NCBI GenBank assembly: GCA_028571685.1
Contig: CM053143.1
Span: forward strand, 138,480,829 to 138,544,828
Reading direction: 5' to 3'
DNA: 64,000 bases
From: Heterohyrax brucei
Taxonomy: Eukaryota; Chordata; Mammalia; Hyracoidea; Procaviidae
Shown one piece after another: positions 30,856 to 42,099 of the stretch. Numbering within the stretch: the first letter of the stretch is position 1; each line of letters opens with the position of its first letter. The position numbers were made by a program, and so were the translations under genes. Under the pieces are notes generated by a model. That model was not told the origin of the DNA. It made no database searches and saw only the letters and a list, made by a program, of their open reading frames with translations.

Positions 30856-30899
30856 TTATATGCCTTACTCGTTTTGCTTCTCTAGAAAACCCAGCCTAA

Positions 30900-31120
30900 G
30901 ATGACCAATAACAATAAGCATTGTTTGAATTCCTACTAAATGCTGTGCTAAGAGAGTTACACATATTCATCTCACTCAATCCTCCCATCAACCTATGAAG
31001 GGGATATTGTTAGTACTCACTTCTTACTGAAGAGGAAGTGAAGCTTAGACAGGTTATATAACTTGTCCAGAGTCACATAACTGGTCACTGTTGAACCCAG
31101 CACAGCTTGCGTCACTCCAC
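30900..31120 (-). repeat. MIR-type SINE, antisense
   Basis: Diagnostic pieces are catctcactcaatcctccca, gaagaggaagtgaagcttag, acttgtccagagtcacataa and ctggtcactgttgaaccc, all in antisense MIR order. Confidence 0.75.
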
Positions 31121-31261
31121 AATCAATACTGAAACTTCGTGCCATAAGACTTTCCCAACCACGGTTGTTTGCTCCTTCCTCCACCATTTCAAATACTTTT
31201 CATCACTCAAGACCTATTTCAGATTTCCTTTTTTTTACTTATCTAATATTGCTGAGCATTG

Positions 31262-31665
31262 TTGTAGTTTTGTGTCCTCCAAAAAGATATGTTGACATCC
31301 TAATCCCCAGTACCTATGAATGTGACATTGTTAAATTAGCATGAGGTAATACTAGAATAGGGTGAGTTCCCAATCCAATAACATAGAAGAGCAGAAGAGA
31401 CACAAAGAAATACAGAAGGAAGATAGCTGTGTGGAAAAGGAGACAGAGATTGTAAGAAACAAAGTTGTAAGCCAAATTATTAGCTGTGAGCCCACAGATG
31501 ATAGGAGAAAGGCATGGAACAGATCCTCCCCTGAAGCCCTCAGAAGGAATCAACGTGGCTCACATCCTGATTTGAGACTCCTGGCCTCCAGAACTGTGAG
31601 AGAATAAATACTTGTTCTTATCAACCACCTGCCTTGGTGGATTTCATCACAGCATGTGTATTGTG
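31262..31665 (+). repeat. MaLR-like LTR, sense
   Basis: It starts with ttgtagttttgtgtcctcca, contains ccctcagaaggaatcaacg and ggcctccagaactgtgagag followed by aataaa, and ends near catcacagcatgtg. It is nearly complete and frames across it are meaningless. Confidence 0.65.
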
Positions 31666-31744
31666 ACCTTCCATGTGTTCTGTGCCCCCCTGTACTTCAT
31701 GGAGCATTCCTATACTGATTTCTACCTTCTTTAAAAACCTTTAA

Positions 31745-31868
31745 ACCTTCAAGGTAGGGCCAGCCAAGCCAGCCAAGTGCCATCGTGCCGGATCTGACTC
31801 ATGGTCACCCTAGAGGCCAGAGTAGAACTACCCTCTAGAGTATTCAAGGAGTTCCTGGTGGGAATGAA
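31745..31868 (-). repeat. Afrotherian SINE fragment, antisense
   Basis: It contains catcgtgccggatctgactc, catggtcaccctagaggcca and gagtagaactaccctc, the antisense 3' core and body. Confidence 0.6.
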
Positions 31869-32079
31869 TCTTATTATGAAGAGATTTGTACTGTTCTCTA
31901 AAAGTTTCTTGTGAGTTTATCTAGTTTTACCATCCAAAATCTGTAAGCAATTAGAGGGTCAAGATCAAGCCTTCAAGGTCTCCATCTGCTGACCAGCACC
32001 TGTGATGGTTAATTTTATCTGGCAGTGTGGCTAGACTATGCTGCTCAGTTGTTTGATCAAACACAAGTCCACCTACCGT

Positions 32080-32188
32080 TATAAAGTAGTTAAACCCTAT
32101 TGTCATTGAGTTGATTTTGACTCATGGTGACTCCATGTGCTTTAATGAGTAGAACTGAGTTCCATAGGGCTTTTTTGGCTGTAATCTT
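32080..32188 (-). repeat. Afrotherian SINE fragment, antisense
   Basis: It contains attgtcattgagttgatttt, gactcatggtgactccatgt and agttccatagggcttttttg, in antisense order. Confidence 0.7.
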
Positions 32189-32195
32189 AATATAA

Positions 32196-32392
32196 AGAAG
32201 TCCTGGTGGCACAGTGGTTAAGTACTTGGCTGTTGACCAAAATGTTGATGGTTCGAACTCAACCAGTAGCACCATAGTAGAAAGACTTGCAATCAAGCTA
32301 CTCCACGAAAGATCACAGCCAAGGAAACCTTATGGGGTAGTTCTATCCTATCACAGGGAGTCACTATGAGTTGGAATTGACTCAATGGCACC
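32196..32392 (+). repeat. Afrotherian SINE, long subtype
   Basis: It starts aagtcctggtggcacagtgg, has the extra segment with agactt and cacgaaagatcacagcc, and ends with gagttggaattgactcaatg. It lies 7 bp from an antisense copy. Confidence 0.75.
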
Positions 32393-32475
32393 ATACAGAA
32401 TCCACACACACACACACACGCACACACATGTGTCACTGGTTATGTTTCTTTAGAGAACCCTGACTAAGACAGCAA

Positions 32476-33734
32476 CCATCACAGAGTCGGGCTGGTGGCA
32501 GGAAGCCCCTGACTCTTAGCAGAGGGATGACATCCATGAGATGAACTCTTACCCAGTGGCTGCATTTTAGGGAAGAAGAAATATGTGTGTGCATCTGATA
32601 AGACTTGAGTGGTATCTGGAGAAGATGCCCTGTTAGTGAGGATCAGCTTTGTTTACCTTTTAAATCCACAGAAGCAAGCCAAGATAACTGTCAGAGAGTC
32701 TGTGGACAGAAGTTCATGAAGGTCATTGCTTGACAGGTCAGGGTAAAGGTCTCTTTCTCTCAAAGAATGTGAAGGGCCAGGAAACGTGTGTACCAGGTGT
32801 TTTGTGTTCATGGCTGCCGGGAGAGATAATTCTGTCCACTCAGTAAGAACATTATGCTCCACACATCAGGTTGTTTTTCCAGCAGCTATTTTTTGCCTGT
32901 AAAAGCGAGTTTTGCTGGCTCCCAGCTTCTTTCCACAAATCCCTTGGGCCAAAACAATAACAAAAGGTATCTTATATTTATACAAAGCTGTTCTCAGAAA
33001 AGCTCAAGGACCTGAATGCAGCTTGTTAACATGTATAAGGCGTTCTTACATAATCCCCTAGAGAAGCACAAGGTGACAACTGGGTTAGGAATTCCTGGCT
33101 AACAAAATGAAAAAGTGGGGCTCTAACCCAAGACACACTGATGGACATGGCCAGGACAGGAAGTCCATCATTTCTACTTCCTGTCCAGGGTTCTGCACAC
33201 TAGACAACACTGCCTCTTTAGAAATCTGAAAACCGAGAGGAGACAACTGAAGAGGAAAGATCAGGAGAGAAAACCCAGGCACATGAGAAGGAACCCTGTA
33301 GGTTCACTTCCTTTAAAGGCTGTAGTTTTTACTGGTCAGAATTCTGTGGATCCTAAAGTGAGTGTCCCTCCTGTCCTGGACAGAATTGACCCTGGGAAGA
33401 ATTTTAATCAGCCTATCTGGAGTCACAGCTGAGTCACAAGAGACCAGAAGCCTGGAGGATCTGAGGAAGAGGAGTAGTAAAAGGCATTCGGTAAATATTT
33501 ATTGCATGTTTAGATGCAAAGATGACTAAGACTTAAACCCTGCAATCAATAAGTACAAAATCTGGCATGGAAACAGACACAGTGTAAAAGATCTGTGTGT
33601 GTGAGATGCATACTATAGAAAGGCAAATAATTTTACCTGCCATTTGAGCAAGACTTTGTGGGATTAGGAGGAGGACATTTCTGCTGGGACTTGAAGCATT
33701 ACTAGGAATAGTTTTTAGAGGAGATCTTGTATAC
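32476..33734. other. Unrecognised non-coding sequence
   Basis: No coding signal or named repeat is visible. Frames on the minus strand (32653-32862, 33085-33282) are short with no domain. Confidence 0.4.
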
Positions 33735-33872
33735 TGGACTGATGCCAATAGCTTTGTATTAAAATCACCTGGGAAGCTGCGGGGGCAGAGGGGGAATGAC
33801 AAAAAACAAACAAACAAAAAACTTACCTGGGCCCTACACCTAAATAATCTGCTTACATTGGTCTAGTTGTAG
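33735..33872 (+). repeat. MER5-like hAT remnant
   Basis: Motifs attaaaatcacctgggaagc, then cctgggccctacaccta, follow the consensus of this old MITE, interrupted by an A-rich run. Confidence 0.5.
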
Positions 33873-33939
33873 CCAGGAAATCAGTATTTTTGAAGAGCTT
33901 TCTGGGTAATTTTACTGAGCAACCAGGGTAGACAACCAT

Positions 33940-34562
33940 AGAAAGAGTAAGAGCTTTGAAAAGAGCCCTGCTGTATGCCCATGGAAGCAGTAGTCAAGAA
34001 ATCAAAAGATGCATTGCACTGGGAAAATCTGCCGCAAACGATCTCTTTAAAGTATTGGAAAGTAAAGATGTCACCTTGAAGACTAAAGTGTGACTGACTC
34101 AAATCAAGATATTTTCAGTCCCATCATATGCATGTGAAAGCTGGACAATGAATAAAGACAGAAGAATTGATGCCTGTGAATTATGGTGTTGGAGAAGAAT
34201 GCCGAATGTACCATGGACTGCCAAAAGAACAAATAGATCTATTGTGGAAGAAGTACATCCAGAGTGCTTGTTGACAGCTAAGATGGCAAGACTATGTCTT
34301 ACATGCTTTGGACATATTGTTAGGAAGGGTCAGTCCCTGGAGAAGGACATCATGCTTGGTAGAGTGGAGGGTCAGTGAAAAAGAAGAAGACCCTCAATGA
34401 GATGGATTGACACAGTGGCTGCAACAATAGGCTTATGCATAAAAATGATTGTGGATGTGGTACAAGACAGGGCCATGTTTCTTTCTGTTGCACATAGGGT
34501 TGCTATGAGTCAGAACCGACTCAACAGCACCTAACAACACTAACGACGGCACCTAACAACAA
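33940..34562 (+). mobile_element. RTE-type LINE, 3' fragment
   Basis: It starts within the C-terminal third of the RT ORF (atgcccatggaagcagtagt), carries gatgtcaccttgaagacta and ctggagaaggacatcatg, and ends with the cacctaacaacaacaag tail. The frame at 34148-34378 is a remnant of the RTE ORF. Confidence 0.8.
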
Positions 34563-34789
34563 CAAGGAGTAAATGTTCCACAGCTTTACTGTTCCTTCTC
34601 AGTTTGACCTATCCCTATAAAGCTGTCATGGAAGAGTCTTTCTCTTTGGCAAACTTTCCTTGCTGATAAACTCTGCACTTGGAATCACAAACCATGGATT
34701 CCGTTCAGCTCTGTAGCTGGCTACATGGGCTTTCTTGGGTAACTTAAGGAGGTAAAACAAACACATTTGAAATCACTATCTGTAAGAGT

Positions 34790-36335
34790 ATACAAAAAAG
34801 AACTGGTCAACGTTCAACCACTTTAGGACATCACATATAATAAAGAAATGATGGTATTGAAGGAAGAATTCCAAGCTTACACTGAAGGCATTGTTGAAAA
34901 ACAAGACTCCAGGAATTGACAGAATACCAGTTGAGACATTTCAATGAATGGTTGCAGTGCTGGAGATGGTCACTTGTCTACAAGTATGCTAAGACATTTG
35001 GAAGACAGCTACCTGGCCAACTGATTGGAAGACATCCATATTTGTGCTCATTCCAAAAAAAAAGGTGATCAAACAGAATGCAGAAATTATGGAACAACAT
35101 CATTAATGTCATGTGCAGGTAAAATTTTGTTGAAGATAACTCTAAAGTGGCGGTACCAGTACATTTACAAGGAAGTGCCAGAAATTCAAGCCACATTCAG
35201 AAGAGGATGTGGAATGAAGGATATCATTGCTAATGTCAGATGGATTTGACAGAAATCAGTATAACAGAAAGACATTTACCTATGTTTTATTGACCACGTA
35301 AAGGTATTTGACTAGGTGGATTATAACAAATTATGGATAACATTGTAAAGAATGCGAATTCTAGAATAATTGTGCTCACAGGAACCTGCACATAGACCAA
35401 GAGGCAGTCATCCTAACAGAAAAAGGAGATTCTGTGTCAGTTAAAATCAGGAAGAGTGTGCTTCGGGGCTATATGCTTTCACCATACCTATTCTATGTGT
35501 ATGCCGAGCAAATAAGCCAAGAAGCTGGCCTATATGTAGGATATTGGAGAAATATCTATTAACAACCAGCAATATGTAGATGACACAACTCTACTTGCTG
35601 AAAGCAAAGAGGACTTGAAGCACTTATTGATGATATCAAAGACTACAGTCTTCAGCATGGATTACACTGCAACATAAAACAAAAATTCTCACAAATGTGA
35701 CCAACAAGTAACATCACGATAAATGGAGACAATATCAAAAGTGTCAAGGATTTCATTTTATTTGGATCCATTGTTAATTCCTATGGAAGCAGTGGTCAAG
35801 AAGTAAAACAATTTATTACACTGGCAAATTTACTTCAGAAGACTTCTTTAAACTGATGAAAAGTGAAGATGTCACCTTGAGGACTAAGGTGCTCCTGACC
35901 CAAGCCATGGTATTTTCTTTTAATTGCCTCATATACATGCAAAATGTGGGCAATGAATAAGGAAGTCCTTAGAAGAATCAATGCCTTTGGATTATGTTGT
36001 TGTTAAAGAATATTGAGTATACATGAACTACCAGAGGAATAAACAAATCTACCATGGGAGAAGTATAGACAGACAGCTCCTTAGACACCAAGGATGGTAA
36101 CACTTACGTACTTTGGACATGCTGTCAGGAGGAACCAGTTCCTGGAGCAGGACACCATGCTTGGTAAATTAGATAGTCAGCAAAACAGAGGAAGACCCCC
36201 CAACAGGATGGATTGACACAGTGCCTGCAACAATGAGCTCAAACAGCAAAGATACAGATTGCACAGGACCAGGCAATATTTTGTCCTCTTGTACATGGGA
36301 TTACAATGAGTCAGTACTAACTGATGACACCTAAC
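34790..36335 (+). mobile_element. RTE-type LINE, reverse transcriptase to 3' end
   Basis: It begins in the RT region (aaaagaactggtcaacgttc), includes the RT active site as caatatgtagatgacacaac (encoding YVDDT), then the 3' domain and tail. Frames are broken repeatedly. It lies in the same orientation as the fragment at 33940, so two 3' ends occur in tandem. Confidence 0.8.
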
Positions 36336-36584
36336 AAGGACAATATCTGCAAGACACTGTGTTAGGTACTCAGCATCTCTGAATTACAACTTTCCCATCT
36401 GTTTGGGTTTCTAGATCAGTGTTGTAGGTTAAAAAGTCTATGTAATAGATTATGATCAGAATTTTTGAAGAAAAATGTTAAATATGATAGAAAAATGGAA
36501 TGTATTGTATAAAATAAGGGCAACTATTATAAAGCAAACTTTTGTTTCAGTTACATAGGTGAATTTATATACATGGTACAAGTG

Positions 36585-36755
36585 ATTAACCACTCTAAAA
36601 GGTGGTTCAAAAGCCACCTAGCTGTGCTGTGGTGAAAGACCTAGCAATCTGTTCCTATGTAGACTACAGCCTAGAAACCCCCCTGCAGCTACTCTGTTCA
36701 TCACATGGGGTCACTATGACTCAACATTGACTTGACAGCACCTAATAACAATAAT
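36585..36755 (+). repeat. Afrotherian SINE, diverged
   Basis: It contains gtagactacagcctagaaac, then acatggggtcactatgactc and ttgacttgacagcacctaat. The 3' tail is shared with RTE, which suggests mobilisation by it. Confidence 0.6.
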
Positions 36756-36949
36756 ATATGTATACATGTAGGTGAAATGCTCTTCATATTGGGGGTTGAA
36801 CATGTAGGTGAAATGCACTCCATATTGGGGATTGCAAGTACAAACTGTTTTAGAATTGTGGGATTATATGCTTTCTAAGAATCCTTTTCTTTTAATCAAC
36901 AGCTGATACCTGCCTTTCATCTACTCTGAAGTCTCCCTTTTTGACCTGT

Positions 36950-37250
36950 TTGAAGTAGCTGTCAGCTGCCATCCGGTCAGCCCCCGACTCATGGCGACCC
37001 ATGCTTAACATGATTGAACCATTGTGATCCCTAGTGTTTTCACTGGCTGATTTTCAGAAGTTGGTTGGCAGACCTTTTTTCCTAATCTTTCTTAGCCTAG
37101 AAGCTCTGGCAAAGGCTGTTCAGCATCATGGCAACGCAAAAATCTCCACTACAGATGGACAGTGGCTGCATGTGTGGTGCGTTAGCCAGGAATCAAACCC
37201 AGGTCTCCTACCTGGAAGGCCAGAATTTTACCACTGAACCATCATTGCCC
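36950..37250 (-). repeat. SINE with tRNA-Gly-like head, antisense
   Basis: The minus strand begins with a tRNA-Gly-like head (37178-37248) followed by body segments shared with the units at 39765 and 55440 (plus-strand cactggctgattttcagaag, then tggttggcagacc). It ends in a core around gactcatggcgaccc on the plus strand. The frame at 37034-37237 has no meaning. Confidence 0.65.
37178..37248 (-). repeat. tRNA-Gly(GCC)-derived SINE promoter head
   Basis: The minus strand keeps the A box as TGGTTCAGTGG and the B box as GGTTTGATTCC, with the flanking stems resembling tRNA-Gly. Mismatches in the acceptor and anticodon arms make it a SINE head, not a working tRNA gene. Confidence 0.75.
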
Positions 37251-37309
37251 CCTTTCTTTTAGTTAGTACCAGGTAATTGTGACTTACTGTTTATTTCTTA
37301 GAAGGAGGC

Positions 37310-37552
37310 AGGACAGGGTAGTGGTTAAGATCACCCTTTGTATTTAGCTATGTCTATCATAGGGTGCTATAAGTTGGAATCAACTCACAGCAACGAGTTT
37401 ATGGAAACCCTGGTTTCATAGTGGTTAAGAGCTATGGCTGCTAACCAAAAAGTTGGCAGTTCAAATCCACCAGGCACTCCTTAGAAACTATGGGACAGTT
37501 CTATCCCATCATATAGAGTCACTGTGAGTCAGAGTTGACTTGACAGCAATAT
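37310..37552 (+). repeat. Two adjacent afrotherian SINEs
   Basis: A diverged partial copy (about 37310-37395) is followed by a nearly complete copy starting at ggaaaccctggtttcatagt and ending in tgtgagtcagagttgacttg. Confidence 0.7.
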
Positions 37553-37557
37553 GTTCT

Positions 37558-37716
37558 ATATTACAAGGGAAACCTTAATGAAATAGAATGACATAATAGC
37601 TGCAACAGTAGGCTCAAATACATCAAAGATTCAGGAGATGTTGCAGGACTAGTGGTCATTTCATTCTAGTATACACAAGGTCACCATGAGCTGGAGCCCC
37701 CTTGACAGCAGGGAAA
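37558..37716 (+). mobile_element. RTE-type LINE, extreme 3' end
   Basis: It contains gaaatagaatgacataatag, ctgcaacagtaggctcaaat and caaggtcaccatgagctgga in RTE order; older than the copies at 34 and 44 kb. Confidence 0.6.
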
Positions 37717-37744
37717 AAACTGTGTAAACAGAATGTCTGCACTT

Positions 37745-37900
37745 ACTAACTGAATCACTTAGAAGATGTACAAACCTCTCTCAGTATCCGGTTTCTCATA
37801 CTAGTACAATACACGCGATGGCTATAAGATTAAATAAAATGCTCTAAAACTCTTAACACACAGCACCTTGTTCACAGAAAGTCTCCGCACATGGTAACAT
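37745..37900 (+). repeat. MIR-type SINE, diverged
   Basis: It resembles the 3' half: a poorly conserved caaacctctctcagtatccg, then taagattaaataaaatgctc. Low certainty because of divergence. Confidence 0.4.
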
Positions 37901-39764
37901 TATTACCTGACTTCCCACTCTACCCTAGTTTTAAGCCACAGTTTTTATGTCTGTCGTTTAGTGTCTGGCATATACAGAACAGAGTATATACCTTATGATT
38001 GACAGATTAGAAAAGCCAAGGTGACCCTAATGCTGTAAAACAGCCATTCTCTGTTGGTGAGACCGTTATCATATCAGTCTTGGCAAGAGAGTCAGGGCAC
38101 GCTGTGTAATGTCTTTACTTATGTGACCCTTTCAGCCTCTCTCTCTAACGTGACCACTAGGACCTGAGAAGACAAAGGCAGAAAGAGGTGGCTACTGGTT
38201 ATAATCTCCTCCCAGGATCAAAATGACCATGACACTTCAGTCCCATTAAAACCAGCAGTTCACAAATGGAAACTCACCGTCAGCAGTGTCAAAAGCTAGG
38301 CACTTGCCTGAAAAGGTTTCAGAACGAGGCAAATGACAAAGAAATGAGAAAGAGCTGGTAGTCGTAACATCTGAGAAGCTTGGGGTAAGATTCAGACATT
38401 ACACCAGAATATATAGCCTTCATCAAACGTTAAACAAATAAGCAACTCAGTAGGTACTGATTGCCTCGGAAAGAAGCTGGGAACCAAGTCTTCATCTTGT
38501 AAGTGATTCATTTCAGGAAATACTAACAATTCCTAGGGCTTCTATTGAATTGTTTCCCCAATTTATAGGTAGAGAGTGTGTGAATTGGATCATTGATTCC
38601 AGAATGAGATAAGCAGCAACACTGGTAACCTAATCTACTTACTCCAAGTAGCTACAAAGAAATTAGCTGTCTTTAGTGGAAGTCAGCATGTTACTGAAAA
38701 GTGAAAAAAAAAAAAAAAATCCATTCATCACGGTGGAGCTTCATAGCAGACCAGTGTCCCTGGGGCACTCAGCTATAGAAGATGGTGATGGAAGAGAGGA
38801 TAATGACCCATAAATAGATATATGGGAAAAGGGAGGTGGAGAGGGTAACGGTGGAGGTGAAGGAAGACTCCTGAGATTGCTCAGGAAAAACAGAGCCTTA
38901 AAATGAGAAAATGGCAGAAGTACACAGCATTCTCAGGCATACACAAAGACTATTGCAAAGGGTAGTGTTCCCACAAGTAGCACACGATCCAGAGTATTTT
39001 CTCTGGAAGAAGACTTTGTGTGAAATTGAATGGTGAAAAAGAAAATGTATGTGAATAGTGTAGCTCCACCCAGAAATGTGGCTAACACAATCGTTTTTTT
39101 GTTTTTTTTTTTTCCCTTCAGGAAAGAAAAGGCAAGGGTGCCTGGAAATAGCTGCATCTAATCAACTCCCATCCCAAGCAAACCACTGAAGTCCAGGAAA
39201 TTCCATATGTGACCAGAAGAATAGACATCCCGGGGCATTTTGCCCCAGTTAAGATTAGCGGAAACAGCCCCCCACCGGTGGTAGTAACAAAAAAGGACTG
39301 AAGGTGGAGAACCGGCTTCAGGTCCCTCTGCCCCCGTTCTGGGAAGAGGGTGGCGCTGGGGGCGAGGGATGGAAATCAGGGCATAAGCAGCAGCTTTGGA
39401 GCTGACAACCCTTTGTTCTGCTACCCATCCTTTCAACAGCCACAAGAGGAGTTTATTTCTCAAGGAAAAATAACAAATAAAGAAAAACAGCGGCCAGGGC
39501 TCTACTTAGCCTCCTGATTTAACTGAATGATCCCCCAAACGTTTGTTAAAATAGCAGTGATTTATATTAGTGCTTTTTAAGTCTTGTTTAAGAAATGAAT
39601 GTGTTGCTACCCAAAGGTCATAGGGTATTTTCCTGTGTTTTCATCTAAACCATTTTAAAGTTCTCCTTGTCACGATGAAGCTGGGAGCTGACACACACAA
39701 AAACACAATCCCTAAAGAGATTAATAAATCCACTTCACTGAAATTAAGAGTTTTTGTTTACTGA
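37901..39764. other. Unrecognised, partly GC-richer unique sequence
   Basis: About 1.9 kb without a repeat I can name. At 39,090-39,460 the sequence is more GC-rich, with a long T-tract and cccttcag (39,114-39,121) resembling a splice acceptor. No conserved protein is visible in any frame, so an exon is not claimed. A 17-nt A-run lies at about 38703-38720. Confidence 0.4.
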
Positions 39765-40170
39765 AAATACCATTGTTGTTATTTCTCGCTGCCGAGCTGG
39801 CTCCACCTCCCCCGGTGACACCATGTGTAACAGAATGGAACATTGCCCAGCCCCGAGCCATCCTCACCATCTTCAGCATGTTGCAGGTGGCTGTTCTGAC
39901 TATGTGTCAGTCCATGTGAACAGTGCCTCTCAGTTGGGAAGCTCATCTTCTATCACTGCATTGGGCAATATTCTCTCTACAGAGGATTTTCATTGGCTAA
40001 TTTTCTGAAGCAGATTCCAGACCTTTCCTCCTAGTCTTAGTCTGAAACTTCTGCTGAAATTTGTCCACTAGGGATAATCTCGCTGTTTCTTGAAATACTA
40101 CTGGCCTCACCTCAAGCCTCATAGCATCATGCAAGCTATCACAGTCCAACACACTGACAAACAGGTAGTG
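39765..40170 (-). repeat. Afrotherian SINE/RTE-related composite, antisense
   Basis: It starts near tgttgttatttctcgctgcc and carries attttcattggctaattttc and a diverged region ending with gcaagctatcacagtccaac. The same segment occurs antisense at 55440-55625 and sense at 2460-2515 and 44850-44930. Confidence 0.55.
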
Positions 40171-40194
40171 GAGAAATACCATAAAGAGAGTGGA

Positions 40195-40645
40195 AAGACT
40201 AGCCACACACTGGGAGATAATCTTTATGCCACTTCTAACTATCAAAGGACTAGGACCCAGAATATATAAAGAATGTCTACAAACAATCAAAAATTACACC
40301 AAAATACATGATAAATAACAGAAGAAATGAAAACAACTCTTTAGCATATTAAAGATCCTCAATTTCATTAGTAATCAGGGATATGCAAATTTATATCACA
40401 ATGAGGTATCATTTTATACCCACTGGATGGACAAAGGAGCCCTGGTGGAGCAGGCTAACCAAAAGGTCAGCAGCTGGAACCCACTAGCCACTTTTTGGAA
40501 ACACCAATGGAGCAGTTCTACTCTGTACTATAGGTTCACTATGCGATGGGCTCAACAGCATCAAGCAGATGGAAAAAAAGAATGTCAGACAGCATAAAGA
40601 GTTGGTTAGGATATGGAAGAACAGAGGCCTATATAATAATAGCGT
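40195..40645 (+). mobile_element. LINE-1 ORF2 fragment, split by a SINE
   Basis: Sense LINE-1 text includes agatcctcaatttcattag, agggatatgcaaatttatat and cacaatgaggtatcatttta. A SINE lies at 40433-40568, after which LINE-1 text resumes briefly (gagttggttaggatatggaa). Confidence 0.65.
40433..40568 (+). repeat. Afrotherian SINE, short
   Basis: It contains ggagccctggtggagcaggc, taaccaaaaggtcagcagct and cagttctactctgtactata, then a diverged core. Confidence 0.7.
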
Positions 40646-42060
40646 TATTGTTAAATGATATAGAGTCATTTCAGATTCATAGCCACCCTGTACACAATGG
40701 AACAAAACACTGCCTGGTCCTGTGCCATCCCCACAATTGTTGTCACGCTTGAACCCGTTGTGGTAGCCACTATGCCAGCCCATCTCACTGGGGATCTTTC
40801 TCTTTTTTGCTGACCCTCGACTTTGTCAAGCATGATGCTCTTTTTCAGAGATTGATCTCTCCTGATAATATGTCCAAAGTATGTGAGATGAAGTCTGTCC
40901 ATTCTTGCTTCTAAGAAGTACTTTGGCTGTACTTCTCTAAGACTGATTTGTCTGCTCTTTGGGGATTTCAAGTTATATTCAATATTCTTCAGCAATACCG
41001 TAATTCAAAGGCATCAGTTCCTATTCAGTTTCACTTATTCATTGTCCAGCTTTGTCTTGCATGTGAAACAACTGAAAACACTATGCCTTGGGTCAGATGC
41101 ACCTTAGTCCTTAAGTGACATCTTTGCCATTTGTCTCTTCAAAGAGGTCTGGTGCAGCAAATTACTCAATGTGGTGCATTGTTTGATTGACTACTGTTTC
41201 CATGGGTGTTGATTGTATATCCAAGTAAAATGAAATTTTTGACAGGCTGGATCTTTTCTCTGCATCAGTAAGTGCTTCAAGTCCTTTTCACATTCAGTAA
41301 GCAAAGTTGTGTCTGCTGGTAATGCACGTTGCCAATAAGTCCTCCTCCAAGCCTGGTGCTGCATTCTTTCTTATATAGTCCAGTTTCTCAGATTATTTGG
41401 TTAGCATACAGACTAAGTAAGTATGATGAAAGTAAGTAAATAAGAAAGTAAGTAAGTAATACGACGACACACTTCTCCCGACTTCAAACTACACAATACC
41501 CCCGTGCTGTGTTTGAGCAGTTGCCTCTTGATATATTTACAGGTTCTTCTGAGCACTATTAAATGTTCTGGAATTATCATTCTTCACAATATTATCCACA
41601 GTTCATTATGATCCAGACAGTTAAATGCTTTAGCATAGACAGTAACCCACAGGTAAACATCTTTCTGGAATTTGCTGCTTTCAGCCAGGATCCATCTGAC
41701 AGCAGCAATGATATCCCTGGTTCTACATCCTCTTCTGAATCAGACTTGACTTTCTGGTAGTTTCCTGTCAGTACACTGCTGCAAACACTTTTGAACGATC
41801 TTCAGAATTTTGTTTGTGTGTGATACTAATGATTTTGTGTGATAATTTCCACATTTGGTTAGATAACCTATCTTTGGAGTAAGCATAAGTATGGATCTGG
41901 TCCAGTGGGTTGGCCAGGTGGCTATCTTCCAAATTTCTTGGCATAGATGAGTGAGCAATTTTGGAGCTGCATGTGTTTACTGAAATCTCTTGATTGGTAT
42001 GCCATTGTTTCCTGGAGCCCTGTTTTTTCATAGTGTCTTCAGTGCAGCTTGGCCCTCTTC
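40636..42060 (-). mobile_element. RTE-type LINE, 5'-truncated, antisense
   Basis: The 3' end is at the left (ttgttaaatgatatagagtc, then tgcctggtcctgtgccatcc) and the RT region at the right. Remnant frames at 40666-40995 and 41740-42031 encode RTE protein pieces. It meets a plus-strand copy at about 42,060-42,105, forming a head-to-head pair. A (TAAG)n run lies at about 41425-41462. Confidence 0.8.
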
Positions 42061-42099
42061 AGTGCCCTTGGTTCCTTATCATACACTACTTCCTGCGAC

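Larger units (their letters stand above)
31995..32475 (+). repeat. LTR-like repeat carrying two nested SINEs
   Basis: The host repeat starts with gcacctgtgatggttaattt and ends with ttagagaaccctgactaaga. Inside are an antisense SINE (32080-32188) and a sense SINE (32196-32392), then a short (CA)n at 32401-32427. Confidence 0.6.

Noticed and set aside
37178-37248. Functional tRNA-Gly gene
   Set aside because: Acceptor and anticodon arms are mismatched and a SINE body follows; no terminator is placed correctly.
39114-39463. Host exon after a splice-acceptor-like tract
   Set aside because: No conserved reading frame or donor could be supported from the sequence alone.
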